From positions 1 through 64,000 of the forward strand of contig JAEWSZ010000051.1 of the NCBI GenBank assembly GCA_023397905.1: a DNA stretch of 64,000 bases. The letters are read 5' to 3'. Every line of letters starts with the position of its first letter. Position 1 is the first letter of the stretch. Both the position numbers and the translations under genes were made by a program. Below are positions 44,929-53,077 of this stretch, piece by piece. The notes below the pieces were generated by a model. It saw only the letters and a list, made by a program, of their open reading frames with translations. It made no database searches and was not told where the DNA came from. Source of the DNA: Bacillota bacterium (GTDB lineage: Bacteria > Bacillota > Clostridia > Acetivibrionales > DSM-1351).

Positions 44929-45624
44929 ATGAACACTAGAAAACCAAGAATCCTTGTGGTAGAGGATGAGGAAGGCATACTGCGGGTCAATACGAAGCAT
45001 CTGGAAGGGCAGGGGTACGAGGTTTTTGCTGTGCAGAGTTTGGCGGAAGCGGGAGAAGCGCTGCTAAAGCAGCCACCCGACCTTGTTTTGCTGGATGTGA
45101 TGCTGCCGGACGGCTCGGGCTACGATTTTTGCAGGAAGCTTCGGAAAATCACCACCGCTCCCATCATCTATCTGACCAGCCTTGGGGAAAAGGATCATAT
45201 CGTGCAGGGTCTGACCGGCGGAGGAGACGACTATATCACCAAGCCCTGCGATCTGGAGGTTTTGTCGGCGCGGGTCATGGCACAGCTTCGCCGGGCAGGA
45301 CTCTCCGGCGCCGGGCGGATTGAAATGCCGCCGCTTTCCATCAATCTTCAAAACGGCACAGCGGTGCTGGAGGGCAGGCCCGTTTCGCTGACGCAGAAGG
45401 AACTCCAGCTTTTAGCCTATCTGGTCAGCCATGCGGGGCGTGAGTGCCCTGCCGCCGATTTGTATGAGGCGGTATGGGGCGCACCCAGCAACCATTCCAC
45501 CCACACGGTGACGGCGCATATTTCCAGCATCCGTATCAAGCTAGGGCTGGATTTGGAAAGCCCTTTTGAAATCCGTTCTACGGGCGGGCAAAGCTATATG
45601 TTTTTGAAGGTCATGTATGGGTAG
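44929..45624 (+). CDS. OmpR/PhoB-family response regulator
   Basis: A 231-residue response regulator. The receiver domain opens RILVVEDEEGILRVNT with the acidic pair, has the phosphoryl Asp in DLVLLDVMLPDGSGYDF, Thr/Ser in IIYLTS and Lys in DDYITKPCD. The C-terminal winged helix ends STHTVTAHISSIRIKLG and SPFEIRSTGGQSYMF. ATG 44929 is chosen because GGGAGGTGAG lies directly upstream. Its stop lies 14 bases inside the 3' end of the histidine-kinase gene on the other strand. It probably controls the divergent minus-strand genes of unknown function. Confidence 0.92.
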   Translation: MNTRKPRILVVEDEEGILRVNTKHLEGQGYEVFAVQSLAEAGEALLKQPPDLVLLDVMLPDGSGYDFCRKLRKITTAPIIYLTSLGEKDHIVQGLTGGGDDYITKPCDLEVLSARVMAQLRRAGLSGAGRIEMPPLSINLQNGTAVLEGRPVSLTQKELQLLAYLVSHAGRECPAADLYEAVWGAPSNHSTHTVTAHISSIRIKLGLDLESPFEIRSTGGQSYMFLKVMYG

Positions 45625-47602
45625 GCAGGGTAAAACGGAAGCAGGCGCCGCCGCCAGGCTGATTCTCTGCGGAAATCGTGCCGCCGTGGGCTTCCGCAAT
45701 ATGCTTGCAGATGAAAAGGCCAAGGCCTGTACCGGAACCGGTACGGGTCTTTTTGTTTCCTGTGGCATACCGGGTAAACAGGCGGGGAAGAAGCTCCGGG
45801 TCAATCCCATCTCCTGTATCCAAGACGGAAATCTCCACGAAGCCCTCTTTTTTCGCTGCTGCAATTGTGATCTGCCCATTTGGGGTGTGGCGCATGGCGT
45901 TGGAAAGTAGATTTAAGAGCACTTGACCCACCCGGTCCGCGTCGGCGTACACGAAAGGAAGGCTTTCGGGCAGTGACAGCCGGAGCCGGCTGCCGTTTTG
46001 GTTCAGCATAGGGAAATAGGTTTCCGCTGTTTTCTGGATGATTTCCACAGGAGAGGCCTTTTGGGGCGTAATGGTCATTCTCCCCTCATCTATGCGTGTC
46101 ACATCCAGCACCTGACCGATCATGAGGGACATACGCTCGGTTTCCGCACAGATCAGCTGCATTTGTCCGGGCAGTGTCTCGTCCGCAGCATTTTTTTCAA
46201 GAAGCCTTTTTCTGGATTCCTGCGCATAGCCGGATACGATGGCAAGCGGCGTTTTCAGTTCGTGGGCGATATTCCCCAAAAACTCGGTTTTCATCCTGTC
46301 AAGGCTTTCCAAGGCTGTCTTTTCCGCCGCAAGCCTCTGCTCCGCTTCTTTCGCTTCCCCAAGTACCCGGTTGTTCATCAGGAACAGGGACACCGTCTGC
46401 GCCAGTACAAACACCAGCATGGCCGTTTCGGAGACGGTCGGGTTATGGCCATCGCCGAGTAAGTGACCGGACATGAGAATATCGGCCAGAGCGGCAAGAT
46501 AGAACACTGCAATGCCATACAGGGCCGGAGCCTGTTCTCTGTTGGGCCGCCGGATAGTCCAAAACAGGCCGCCAATGCCTGGAATAATCGCGGCGATGAG
46601 CAGAAGCTGATAAAATATGAGTACCCTGGTGTAAAAGACGGAGTCTGCCAGCAATAGGATCAGACCGTACACCAGCGAACCGGCTACAGCCGTATACAGT
46701 GCGGTGCGTAAAAACCGGGTTATCGCGTACTGCCTCAGATAGAAGGACAGGAAAACCGTAAGCAGCACCACGCTCATATATTCAAGCATAAAGACCACAT
46801 TGCCCGAAATTGGGAAATATGTCCATGCCTGGCTTTGAATGCACTCCCGCAGCACCATGACAAGGCAGGCCAGCGCGAAATACAGGGTCGCTTTCGTATG
46901 TGAAAGAAACAGGAAAATGCACAGCAGGATCGCCGCCGCGCACAGCAGAGCCCCAGTTACGAGAAAGCCGGCTATCGGCTCCGAAAGGCTTGGCACTACC
47001 AGGCCCGAGGCCTTTTCCACGCTGAGTGTCGCCAGATTCGCGCCGCTGCGGTAATGATAAAACTGCGCACTGTTCAGGATGACGTCCATTTTCCCGTCCA
47101 CTGCGGCCGCCGTGACAGTGATGTTATTTTCCCAGATCTCGGTATCCTGCTTGGTCGTACCGGGATTGCCGGTTTGTCCGGCCAGCCTGCCGTTCACATA
47201 GACGCGCATGGCGTGACGGCCGCTAAGGGTGAATACCAGCGTGTAAATATCATCGCCCGGCAGGAGCAGGACAAAACGCTGGGAAAGGTAATCGACGCGC
47301 TCTCTGCCATGTTGATCTATACTTTCAGGAATGGCCTCATTAACATTTTCAGGCAGCAGATATGTATTGGGGTAATAGGCTCCCGGCGGAGAAAGACGGA
47401 CGGCGGAGCCGTCCAAATTTGCAATGCCGGTCAGGTCGTACACACCGTTTTGCTCTGTGACTGTAATTTTCTCCGGTGCCGCCGAAAAGCGGACCAGAAC
47501 CATCAGCGCTGCCACGGTAAGAAAGGCGGCCAGCAGGATAAACGACAGCTTATGCTTTTGTATGATGCCCGGAAAATGAAACCGGGTGTTTCCTTTTTCC
47601 AT
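45611..47602 (-). CDS. sensor histidine kinase with extracellular jelly-roll-like domain and 7TM (7TMR-DISM-like) region
   Basis: A 663-residue kinase. A first membrane segment (about 16-36) is followed by an outside domain of about 160 residues resembling the sugar-binding domain of GH2 enzymes (YTLVFTLSGRHAMRVYVNGRLAGQ). About seven membrane segments lie at 205-400. The HisKA domain has the phospho-His in GNIAHELKTPLAIVSGY near residue 450, and the ATPase domain has VGQVLLNLLSNAMRHT, DTGDGIDPELL and GTGLGLFICKHIAEAHGG. This is the layout of 7TMR-DISM sensors, which bind carbohydrates or peptides. It converges on its response regulator and overlaps it by 14 bases at the 3' ends. It starts 76 bases after the end of the GH2 gene. 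Confidence 0.88.
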   Translation of the reverse strand: MEKGNTRFHFPGIIQKHKLSFILLAAFLTVAALMVLVRFSAAPEKITVTEQNGVYDLTGIANLDGSAVRLSPPGAYYPNTYLLPENVNEAIPESIDQHGRERVDYLSQRFVLLLPGDDIYTLVFTLSGRHAMRVYVNGRLAGQTGNPGTTKQDTEIWENNITVTAAAVDGKMDVILNSAQFYHYRSGANLATLSVEKASGLVVPSLSEPIAGFLVTGALLCAAAILLCIFLFLSHTKATLYFALACLVMVLRECIQSQAWTYFPISGNVVFMLEYMSVVLLTVFLSFYLRQYAITRFLRTALYTAVAGSLVYGLILLLADSVFYTRVLIFYQLLLIAAIIPGIGGLFWTIRRPNREQAPALYGIAVFYLAALADILMSGHLLGDGHNPTVSETAMLVFVLAQTVSLFLMNNRVLGEAKEAEQRLAAEKTALESLDRMKTEFLGNIAHELKTPLAIVSGYAQESRKRLLEKNAADETLPGQMQLICAETERMSLMIGQVLDVTRIDEGRMTITPQKASPVEIIQKTAETYFPMLNQNGSRLRLSLPESLPFVYADADRVGQVLLNLLSNAMRHTPNGQITIAAAKKEGFVEISVLDTGDGIDPELLPRLFTRYATGNKKTRTGSGTGLGLFICKHIAEAHGGTISAENQPGGGACFRFTLPTHT

Positions 47603-47637
47603 GCGGCCCTTCCTTTTTTCATAACTTTATGCGAATG

Positions 47638-47643
47638 ATTATA
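47638..47643 (-). promoter_or_regulatory. extended -10 element of the histidine-kinase gene
   Basis: Read on the minus strand, TGG-TATAAT lies 35 bases before the ATG, inside ATGGTATAATCATT, which resembles the response-regulator promoter. No good -35 box is visible. Confidence 0.45.
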
Positions 47644-47678
47644 CCATACGGTACAAAAAATAGGAATTGGAACAATGT

Positions 47679-50165
47679 CTATGCGATATCAAAAATGCTT
47701 GTGACGGTCAGGCTTTCGGAAAGCAGTGCGCAGGAGGTTTCTTCCTCCAGGCTCTCCTTCATTACCGTTATCTGTCTCGTGCCATCCTTTGAAAGATCGA
47801 AACAGTTGTCGCTGAAAATGCAGTCGTTTCCTTTCAGGTCAAGCCATACATATTTGGCCAGTTCTCCGGCTTTTACGTTTATCAGGTACCTGTCGCCGGA
47901 TTCAACCACTTCGGTCTCTATTCCAGGATTGAGGAAGTTGAAATGCTTCGGCTTCACAAATAATACGATCCCTTCGCCAACAGTGTTTCCGTCCACCGAA
48001 TAGGAATATTCAAAATATGAATTCTGTTTTTCCTCTTTGGTTAAAAGGTCTCCGGTAAAATCCAGATCCTCAAAATACTCCGAACTAAGAGGAGCCGTAT
48101 TGACTTCAAAGGTCCCCTGGCTCACAATGCCGGTACGGTTTCTGACAAGTTTCCAGCGGATGGTTCCGGAGGTTTTTTCCAGGGTCTCGTTGGAAATATT
48201 CAGCCTGATCTTTGTGCCCTCGTCGCAGGCGGATACAAGTACAGGGGCGAAGAACCTCTTTGCGGAATAGTGAAGGGCTTTCCACCTTCCGTAATAATCT
48301 ATGCTCGCCCAGGAGGCAACCGGCCAGCAGTCGTTGAGCTGCCAGTATATGGCCCCCATACATCTTCCCCTGTTGCGCCTCCAGTGTTCAACGCCGTATC
48401 TGATGGCTTCGGCCTGCAGCACCTGTGAGGTATATACGAGAGAGGAAAAATCCTTGGGGTATTTAAAGGTCTCGGACAGATAATACAGTATTTTTCCGTT
48501 GGCCGCGCCGTTTTTCTGGTGCTTTTCCATGACCGCGGAAAAGATATTCCTGTCCCCGGGAAGAGTAAAGGTGTCTATGGTTTTTACGGAAGGGAAGGAC
48601 TGAAAGCCGAATTCTGAGCAAAATCTGAAGAAAAATTTCCTGTAGTCCGTAAATGGTTTCTGGCCGTGCCAGACATCCCAGTAGTGAACGTCTCCGGAGT
48701 TGTAGTCGTTGGGTTTTTCAAAGCAGCCTCCAGAGGATGGGGAAGACGGCCAGTACAGGAGCTCCGGGGCTTCTTCCATGGAAACCTTTGAAAGCAGCAC
48801 CTCGAATTGTTTTATGTAGTCCGCTTTCAATTTATTGGTTTGATAGGGAAAATTCCAATCAACCCATGCAGTCTCTATTTCATTGTTGCCGCATATAAGG
48901 CCCAGGCTGGCGTGATGCCGGATCCTTCTGATATTGTCGCGGGCCTCGGCCTCGATATTCTCAGAAAAGCTGTCGGTCATAGTATACACGGCGCAGGCAA
49001 ACATAAGATCCTGCCATACGATCAGACCGTATTTATCGCACAGCTCGTAGAAATAGTCCCAGGGATAGTGTCCTCCGCCCCATACGCGTATGCAGTTGAA
49101 GTTTGCGGCGACGCAGTCTTTTATAAGCCTTTCGGTTTTCTCCGGGCTGCAGCGGGGCAGCAGATTGTCCTCCGGGATATAATCCGCTCCCATGGCAAAT
49201 ATGGATATGCCGTTGACATTGAATTCAAAGGACTCTCCCCATTGATCCTTTTCACGTATCACTTTTATTTCCCTGAGTCCGATGTCCAGTTTCTTTTCAT
49301 CCAGAAGGGCGGTACCGTCCTTGAGAAGTACCGTTATATTGTAAAGAGGCTGTTTTCCGTAACCATTAGGCCACCAGAGCTCCGGATCGCCTATTTCAAA
49401 TACTATATGATTTTCATAGTGGCCGGTGACCTCAAGGCGCTTTTGGGTGGATTCCTTTTGGGGAGATGTGACCAGAACCTCAAGGGTCAAGGTCTTATCT
49501 GAACAAAATTGGCAGAGCTGACCCGTCAGGGAGTGCTTTACCCTCACATCCAGTGAAACGCCGCCTGAACTGTGCTTCTGTGAAATGTACACGTCGTCAA
49601 GCCTTGCAGTATCATAGCCGACGAGATAAATATCCCGCCATATTCCCAAATCAGGGATTTTCGGGCCCCAGTCCCAACCGAACATGCTGTGAGCCTTCCT
49701 GAGATGCTGAAAGCCCTCGATGCTGTCGGAGGCGCCCCAGGTAGGGTCTTCCTTTTGTTTTTCAAGGACGTATTCAACCGGGGAAAACAGAGTGATACAT
49801 AATGTGTTTTCATTTTCCTTCAGTATGTCCTTAACATCAAATTCATATCTCCTGTGCATGTTATCGGTATTGGCCACAAGCATGCCGTTTAATCTTATCT
49901 CTGAAAGGGTGTCAAGTCCTTCGCAGCATAAAAGAATCCTGTCCTGCTTTAAAAACTCCGAGGTCACCTGAAATGTCCGCTCATATTGATAATCCCCGGA
50001 GGCAATTTCCAGAGCCAGGTCCTCATTGTCCCTGTAGAAGGGGTCTTCGATCCTTCCCGCCACAAGCAGGTCATTGAATACCGAGCCGGGAACCGTTGCG
50101 TTTATCAGGCCGGCGTCTTTGGTGCTTTTCATCTTCCAGCTTCCGTTCAAGTTTAATGAATTCAT
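47679..50165 (-). CDS. GH2 family beta-mannosidase, cytoplasmic
   Basis: An 828-residue enzyme. The N-terminal sugar-binding jelly roll opens LNLNGSWKMKSTKDAGLINATVPG, followed by an Ig-like domain and the catalytic barrel with FNCIRVWGGGHYPWDYFYELCDKYGLIVWQDLMF, the acid/base Glu in LICGNNEIETAW and the nucleophile Glu in FCSEFGFQSFPS. This motif set, with WQDLMFAC and the GNNE form, is typical of GH2 beta-mannosidases rather than beta-galactosidases. It releases mannose from beta-mannosides, including the core of N-glycans. There is no signal peptide. The ATG at 50165 is favoured by GGAG six bases upstream; two ATGs further up (to 50186) are in frame. An AraC gene is divergent. Confidence 0.9.
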   Translation of the reverse strand: MNSLNLNGSWKMKSTKDAGLINATVPGSVFNDLLVAGRIEDPFYRDNEDLALEIASGDYQYERTFQVTSEFLKQDRILLCCEGLDTLSEIRLNGMLVANTDNMHRRYEFDVKDILKENENTLCITLFSPVEYVLEKQKEDPTWGASDSIEGFQHLRKAHSMFGWDWGPKIPDLGIWRDIYLVGYDTARLDDVYISQKHSSGGVSLDVRVKHSLTGQLCQFCSDKTLTLEVLVTSPQKESTQKRLEVTGHYENHIVFEIGDPELWWPNGYGKQPLYNITVLLKDGTALLDEKKLDIGLREIKVIREKDQWGESFEFNVNGISIFAMGADYIPEDNLLPRCSPEKTERLIKDCVAANFNCIRVWGGGHYPWDYFYELCDKYGLIVWQDLMFACAVYTMTDSFSENIEAEARDNIRRIRHHASLGLICGNNEIETAWVDWNFPYQTNKLKADYIKQFEVLLSKVSMEEAPELLYWPSSPSSGGCFEKPNDYNSGDVHYWDVWHGQKPFTDYRKFFFRFCSEFGFQSFPSVKTIDTFTLPGDRNIFSAVMEKHQKNGAANGKILYYLSETFKYPKDFSSLVYTSQVLQAEAIRYGVEHWRRNRGRCMGAIYWQLNDCWPVASWASIDYYGRWKALHYSAKRFFAPVLVSACDEGTKIRLNISNETLEKTSGTIRWKLVRNRTGIVSQGTFEVNTAPLSSEYFEDLDFTGDLLTKEEKQNSYFEYSYSVDGNTVGEGIVLFVKPKHFNFLNPGIETEVVESGDRYLINVKAGELAKYVWLDLKGNDCIFSDNCFDLSKDGTRQITVMKESLEEETSCALLSESLTVTSIFDIA

Positions 50166-50473
50166 AATCATCTCCATTTCCGGCATGGGATTGGTTGGAA
50201 TCTGCTGCCCCTGCCACTATTTTTGTAATGTGTATTTAATGCTTTGTATTACGTGCAAAAAGCCGATACCGGCAAGCCTTATGAAAAGGCTCTGTTTCTG
50301 AAAGCTTATCTCCGGTTTATCCGGTTCAAGATATTGTAATAAATAAACATCTGCGGATAAAATCATTTAAAGCCATGTTTTATACTACATAGTTATATAC
50401 TAGCATTGTACCGCAATTAAATCTTGTGTTGAATTAACCTGAATTGTGTGGTATTTTAACATTGGAGGCGGAT
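50166..50473 (+). promoter_or_regulatory. divergent spacer with promoter of the AraC gene (50429-50457)
   Basis: This spacer separates the GH2 gene (minus) and the AraC regulator (plus). TTGAAT (50429-50434), 17 bases and TATTTT (50452-50457) with a TG before it form a fair promoter 16 bases before the ATG. No clear palindrome was found. The arrangement suggests the regulator controls the GH2 gene from this region. Confidence 0.45.
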
Positions 50474-51319
50474 ATGACTATGAAATTGATAAAGTTCACT
50501 GAAAAGGGAAATATGGACATGGAGACGGAGTCTCATCAAAACTTTGTCAGCTCCATAAAATATGCCGCGCCAATGCATTACCATGATTTCTTTGAGTTTT
50601 TCATGATAACGTCGGGGAGCGCTATTCACAACATAAATGGAAGAAGGCAGAAGATCACCGAGGGAACGCTGGTTTTTATCAGGCCCGATGATGTTCACGG
50701 ATATGAATATGACGGAGACAGGGACTGCCAGTTTATAAACATCCCATACACTAAAAAAGCCATAAAGGATGTTTTCGCCTACCTGGGAAACTCCTTTTAC
50801 AGCGAAAGGCTGTTATCACCTGAAATGCCGCCGTACACCATCCTCTCGCCAATTGAGAAAGTAGACCTCCTGGAGCGTTTTGATAAAATATACATGTTTC
50901 CTCCGGAGGACAAGCAGAGGATAAGAATACAGCTGAGAAGCATTCTGGTGGAAATACTGACGCAATATTTTCCCACAAGCAAGGACGGCGGGCATATGGC
51001 CCTGCCTCTGTGGATGGAGTTGGTCCTCACCCAGATGCAGAAAAAAGAGAATTTCACAAGAGGAGTGGAAAGGATATACGAGCTTTCCGGAAGGAGCGTG
51101 GGGCATATAAACAGGGTTTTTAAAAACCGCCTGAATACCACGCCTTCGGATTATGTAAATCATGTCAGGCTCAATTTTGCCAAGACCCTTTTGACGACTT
51201 CCGATTCCAGCGTCGTGGATATAGCCATGGAAGCGGGGTTTAACAATCTGAGCCATTTTTACCATCTTTTCAGGGCACATTTCAACACAACTCCGTCCCT
51301 GCTGAGGAAAAAGAAGTAG
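50474..51319 (+). CDS. AraC-family transcriptional regulator with N-terminal cupin
   Basis: A 281-residue regulator. The N-terminal cupin-type sensor has PMHYHDFFEFFMITSG, with metal- or sugar-binding His residues, and EGTLVFIRPDDVHGYEYDGD. The C-terminal double helix-turn-helix has YELSGRSVGHINRVFKNRLNTTPSDYV and SVVDIAMEAGFNNLSHFYHLFR, as in the MelR/RhaS type. Such proteins usually bind a sugar and activate nearby glycosidase genes, here most likely the divergent GH2 beta-mannosidase. ATG 50474 is preceded by TTGGAGGCG. Confidence 0.9.
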   Translation: MTMKLIKFTEKGNMDMETESHQNFVSSIKYAAPMHYHDFFEFFMITSGSAIHNINGRRQKITEGTLVFIRPDDVHGYEYDGDRDCQFINIPYTKKAIKDVFAYLGNSFYSERLLSPEMPPYTILSPIEKVDLLERFDKIYMFPPEDKQRIRIQLRSILVEILTQYFPTSKDGGHMALPLWMELVLTQMQKKENFTRGVERIYELSGRSVGHINRVFKNRLNTTPSDYVNHVRLNFAKTLLTTSDSSVVDIAMEAGFNNLSHFYHLFRAHFNTTPSLLRKKK

Positions 51320-51445
51320 CGGGGCCGGTTTATCAAAATTAAAGTACAAAAATGAAATGGAAAAAGAAGTAAAATGCAAAGAGTATAAAAAGAGTACAAA
51401 TAAAATGAAAAGCATAAAAGGCCAAACGGTAAAGGAGAAAAAGCG

Positions 51446-51937
51446 TTGAAAAACTTATTTTTTTATCAGACGGAAATCGGACGCATGGGAATAGCCGAAC
51501 AGGATAACCGCATTACGGATGTCTTTTTTGAGACCGACGAGTACCCGGGCAAGTCGGGGGATTTGAAAGGATTTAACTTGGTGGAAACAGAGCTGCTGAA
51601 AAAGGCGGGAACTCAGCTCGGGGAGTATTTGGCGGGCAAGCGTCAGAAATTTGAGCTGCCTCTGGACCCAAAAGGTACGGCGTTTATGAAGGATGTGTGG
51701 AAAAGCCTGTGCGAGATTCCCTACGGAAGTATAAAGACCTATAAGGAGACGGCGGAGGCGGTGGGAAACGCAAAGGCATGCAGAGCGGTAGGCCTTGCCA
51801 ACAACCGCAATCCCATACCCATATTCATACCCTGCCACAGGGTGGTCGGAACCGGAGGAAAGCTCACAGGATACAGAGGCGGCCTGGAACTTAAGGCAAG
51901 ACTTCTGGAACTGGAAAAGCAATATATATATATTTAA
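51446..51937 (+). CDS. ogt: methylated-DNA--[protein]-cysteine S-methyltransferase
   Basis: A 163-residue DNA repair protein. The active-site Cys is in IPIFIPCHRVVG near residue 131, followed by GKLTGYRGGLELKARLLELE. The helix-turn-helix arginine-finger region lies before it (GSIKTYKETAEAVGNAKACRAVGLANNRNP). It takes the methyl group from O6-methylguanine onto its own cysteine and is then spent. The start is TTG at 51446, 8 bases after AAAGGAG. A hairpin with a T-run lies about 85 bases downstream. Confidence 0.93.
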   Translation: MKNLFFYQTEIGRMGIAEQDNRITDVFFETDEYPGKSGDLKGFNLVETELLKKAGTQLGEYLAGKRQKFELPLDPKGTAFMKDVWKSLCEIPYGSIKTYKETAEAVGNAKACRAVGLANNRNPIPIFIPCHRVVGTGGKLTGYRGGLELKARLLELEKQYIYI

Positions 51938-52022
51938 ATACGGCGCTGAAGAAATTGATTATCTAAAAAAAGATAAGAAGCTGGGCACTGTCCATGGAAT
52001 AGCATACTTGTGATAAAGTTGG

Positions 52023-52055
52023 GTATATATTATTATATACTCTTTTTGTTTTTGT
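52023..52055 (+). terminator. weak AT-rich terminator after ogt
   Basis: GTATATA and TATATAC pair around four bases, followed by TCTTTTTGTTTTTG. The stem is all AT except one pair, so efficiency is doubtful. Confidence 0.45.
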
Positions 52056-52148
52056 AATTGTTTTATGTATGCCATTACCAGGCCCACGGTAACGGGCGCA
52101 GTGACTTTATACGACTTATGTGGGTCAGAAAGGTCAAGGGTACTTAAT

Positions 52149-52370
52149 ATGGGGAAATTTGAAAGATATGAAAGGGTAGGGCTGAGAGACAAGGAGACCA
52201 ACGCTCTGATAGCCGTATATCCTAAAAAGCCGGAAGGCCCGGACGATAAAATCGAAGAGGATGTAAAGTACTGGTACTATCAGCAGAGCTGCTCCGCCGA
52301 AGAGGAATTGAAGGGCCTGTTTGTGGACCAGCTGACAGAGCATGAGCTGAAATCCGCACAGGGAAAATAA
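52149..52370 (+). CDS. small hypothetical protein
   Basis: A 73-residue acidic, soluble protein without a recognised motif (YERVGLRDKETNALIAVYPKKPEG, then KYWYYQQSCSAEEELKGLFVDQLTEHE). The ATG at 52149 has AAGGG nine bases upstream; 28 codons further upstream in frame look non-coding. It stands alone between ogt and structured repeat copy 3. Codon use resembles its neighbours, so it is probably a real gene. Confidence 0.55.
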   Translation: MGKFERYERVGLRDKETNALIAVYPKKPEGPDDKIEEDVKYWYYQQSCSAEEELKGLFVDQLTEHELKSAQGK

Positions 52371-52393
52371 AAATAAAAAAGACGCCTGAGGAT

Positions 52394-52732
52394 GGGAGTT
52401 CAAAATTAAGTAAGTCGATATATGTGAAAAATTTAATCTGTTATTGGTCCGCGAGGACAACTTACATCAATGGGACCGAAACTGTTGAGATATTTGATTT
52501 GAATTTGTTGGTGAAGCATGGATGATTTTACCGGAAAACCAATACGATGTTGGTTTTAGCGAACTATGAGTCCATGGACGGCGAATGTGAGCGACGGTAA
52601 AATCGTCCGGGATGAACCATTACTGATTCAATCAAATATCTTGGGTTTCGTCCCAGGGATGTAAGTTAGTCCGGGAGGACCGTTATAATGAAGATTTCAC
52701 ATATATCGAAGTTGTTAGTTTGTAACACTCCC
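52394..52732. repeat. structured palindromic repeat, copy 3 (full form)
   Basis: Closed by GGGAG (52394-52398) / CTCCC (52728-52732) and by the 15-bp perfect repeat TCGATATATGTGAAA (52415-52429) / TTTCACATATATCGA (52695-52709). GGTCCGC and CTTACATCAATGGGACC (52446-52476) match the left box of the other copies, and GGGAGGACC near 52672 matches the right. The apical domain has GATGATTTTACCG pairing with CGGTAAAATCGTC and a hairpin AAAACCAA / TTGGTTTT followed by AGCGAACTATGA (52557-52568) and GCGAATGTGAGCGAC, as in copy 2 but with different stem bases. It lies between two convergent genes and encodes no protein. Confidence 0.85.
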
Positions 52733-52756
52733 CTTTGCCGGCAGCATTTTTTATTT

Positions 52757-53035
52757 TTATTCGTCCTTAAGGAGTATTCTGGCGATATTTATGATGTCTT
52801 CGTCCACCACACTGTAGCATATCTCCAGGCCGTTGCGCCGGCCCTCGATTATTCCCGCGGCCTTGAGCCTGGCAAGGTGCTGTGAAACAGTTGACTGGGG
52901 CAGGTCAAGGCACTCCTGTATTTTGGTGACATTGCACCCGCCGTCCAAAAGCCCCTTTACTATGCACAGCCTGTGAGGATGTGCCAGCGCCTTGATTTTC
53001 TCGGCTTTTTTCTCATAAACTTTCAGATCAATCAA
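52757..53035 (-). CDS. ArsR-family transcriptional regulator
   Basis: A 92-residue winged-helix repressor, with KIKALAHPHRLCIVKGLLDGGCNVTKIQECLDLPQSTVSQHLARLKAAGIIEGRRNG as the DNA-binding core. Two Cys (in HRLCIV and GGCNV, plus CLDL) could sense thiols, sulphane sulphur or metals. It appears to start with TTG, with AAGGAGG upstream. It follows the multidomain CoA-disulphide-reductase gene by 42 bases on the same strand, so the pair is probably an operon and the regulator probably controls it. Similar ArsR proteins respond to reactive sulphur species. Confidence 0.88.
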   Translation of the reverse strand: MIDLKVYEKKAEKIKALAHPHRLCIVKGLLDGGCNVTKIQECLDLPQSTVSQHLARLKAAGIIEGRRNGLEICYSVVDEDIINIARILLKDE

Positions 53036-53077
53036 ATCAGAAACCTCCTTAAAGGACCAATCTATGTTATATAAATA

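Noticed and set aside
45617..47638. Several plus-strand frames opposite the histidine kinase gene
   Set aside because: All lie within the well-supported kinase gene and show no family motif.
52060..52148. Possible tRNA-like or RNA gene before the 73-residue protein gene
   Set aside because: No cloverleaf can be folded and no T-loop or anticodon pattern is present.
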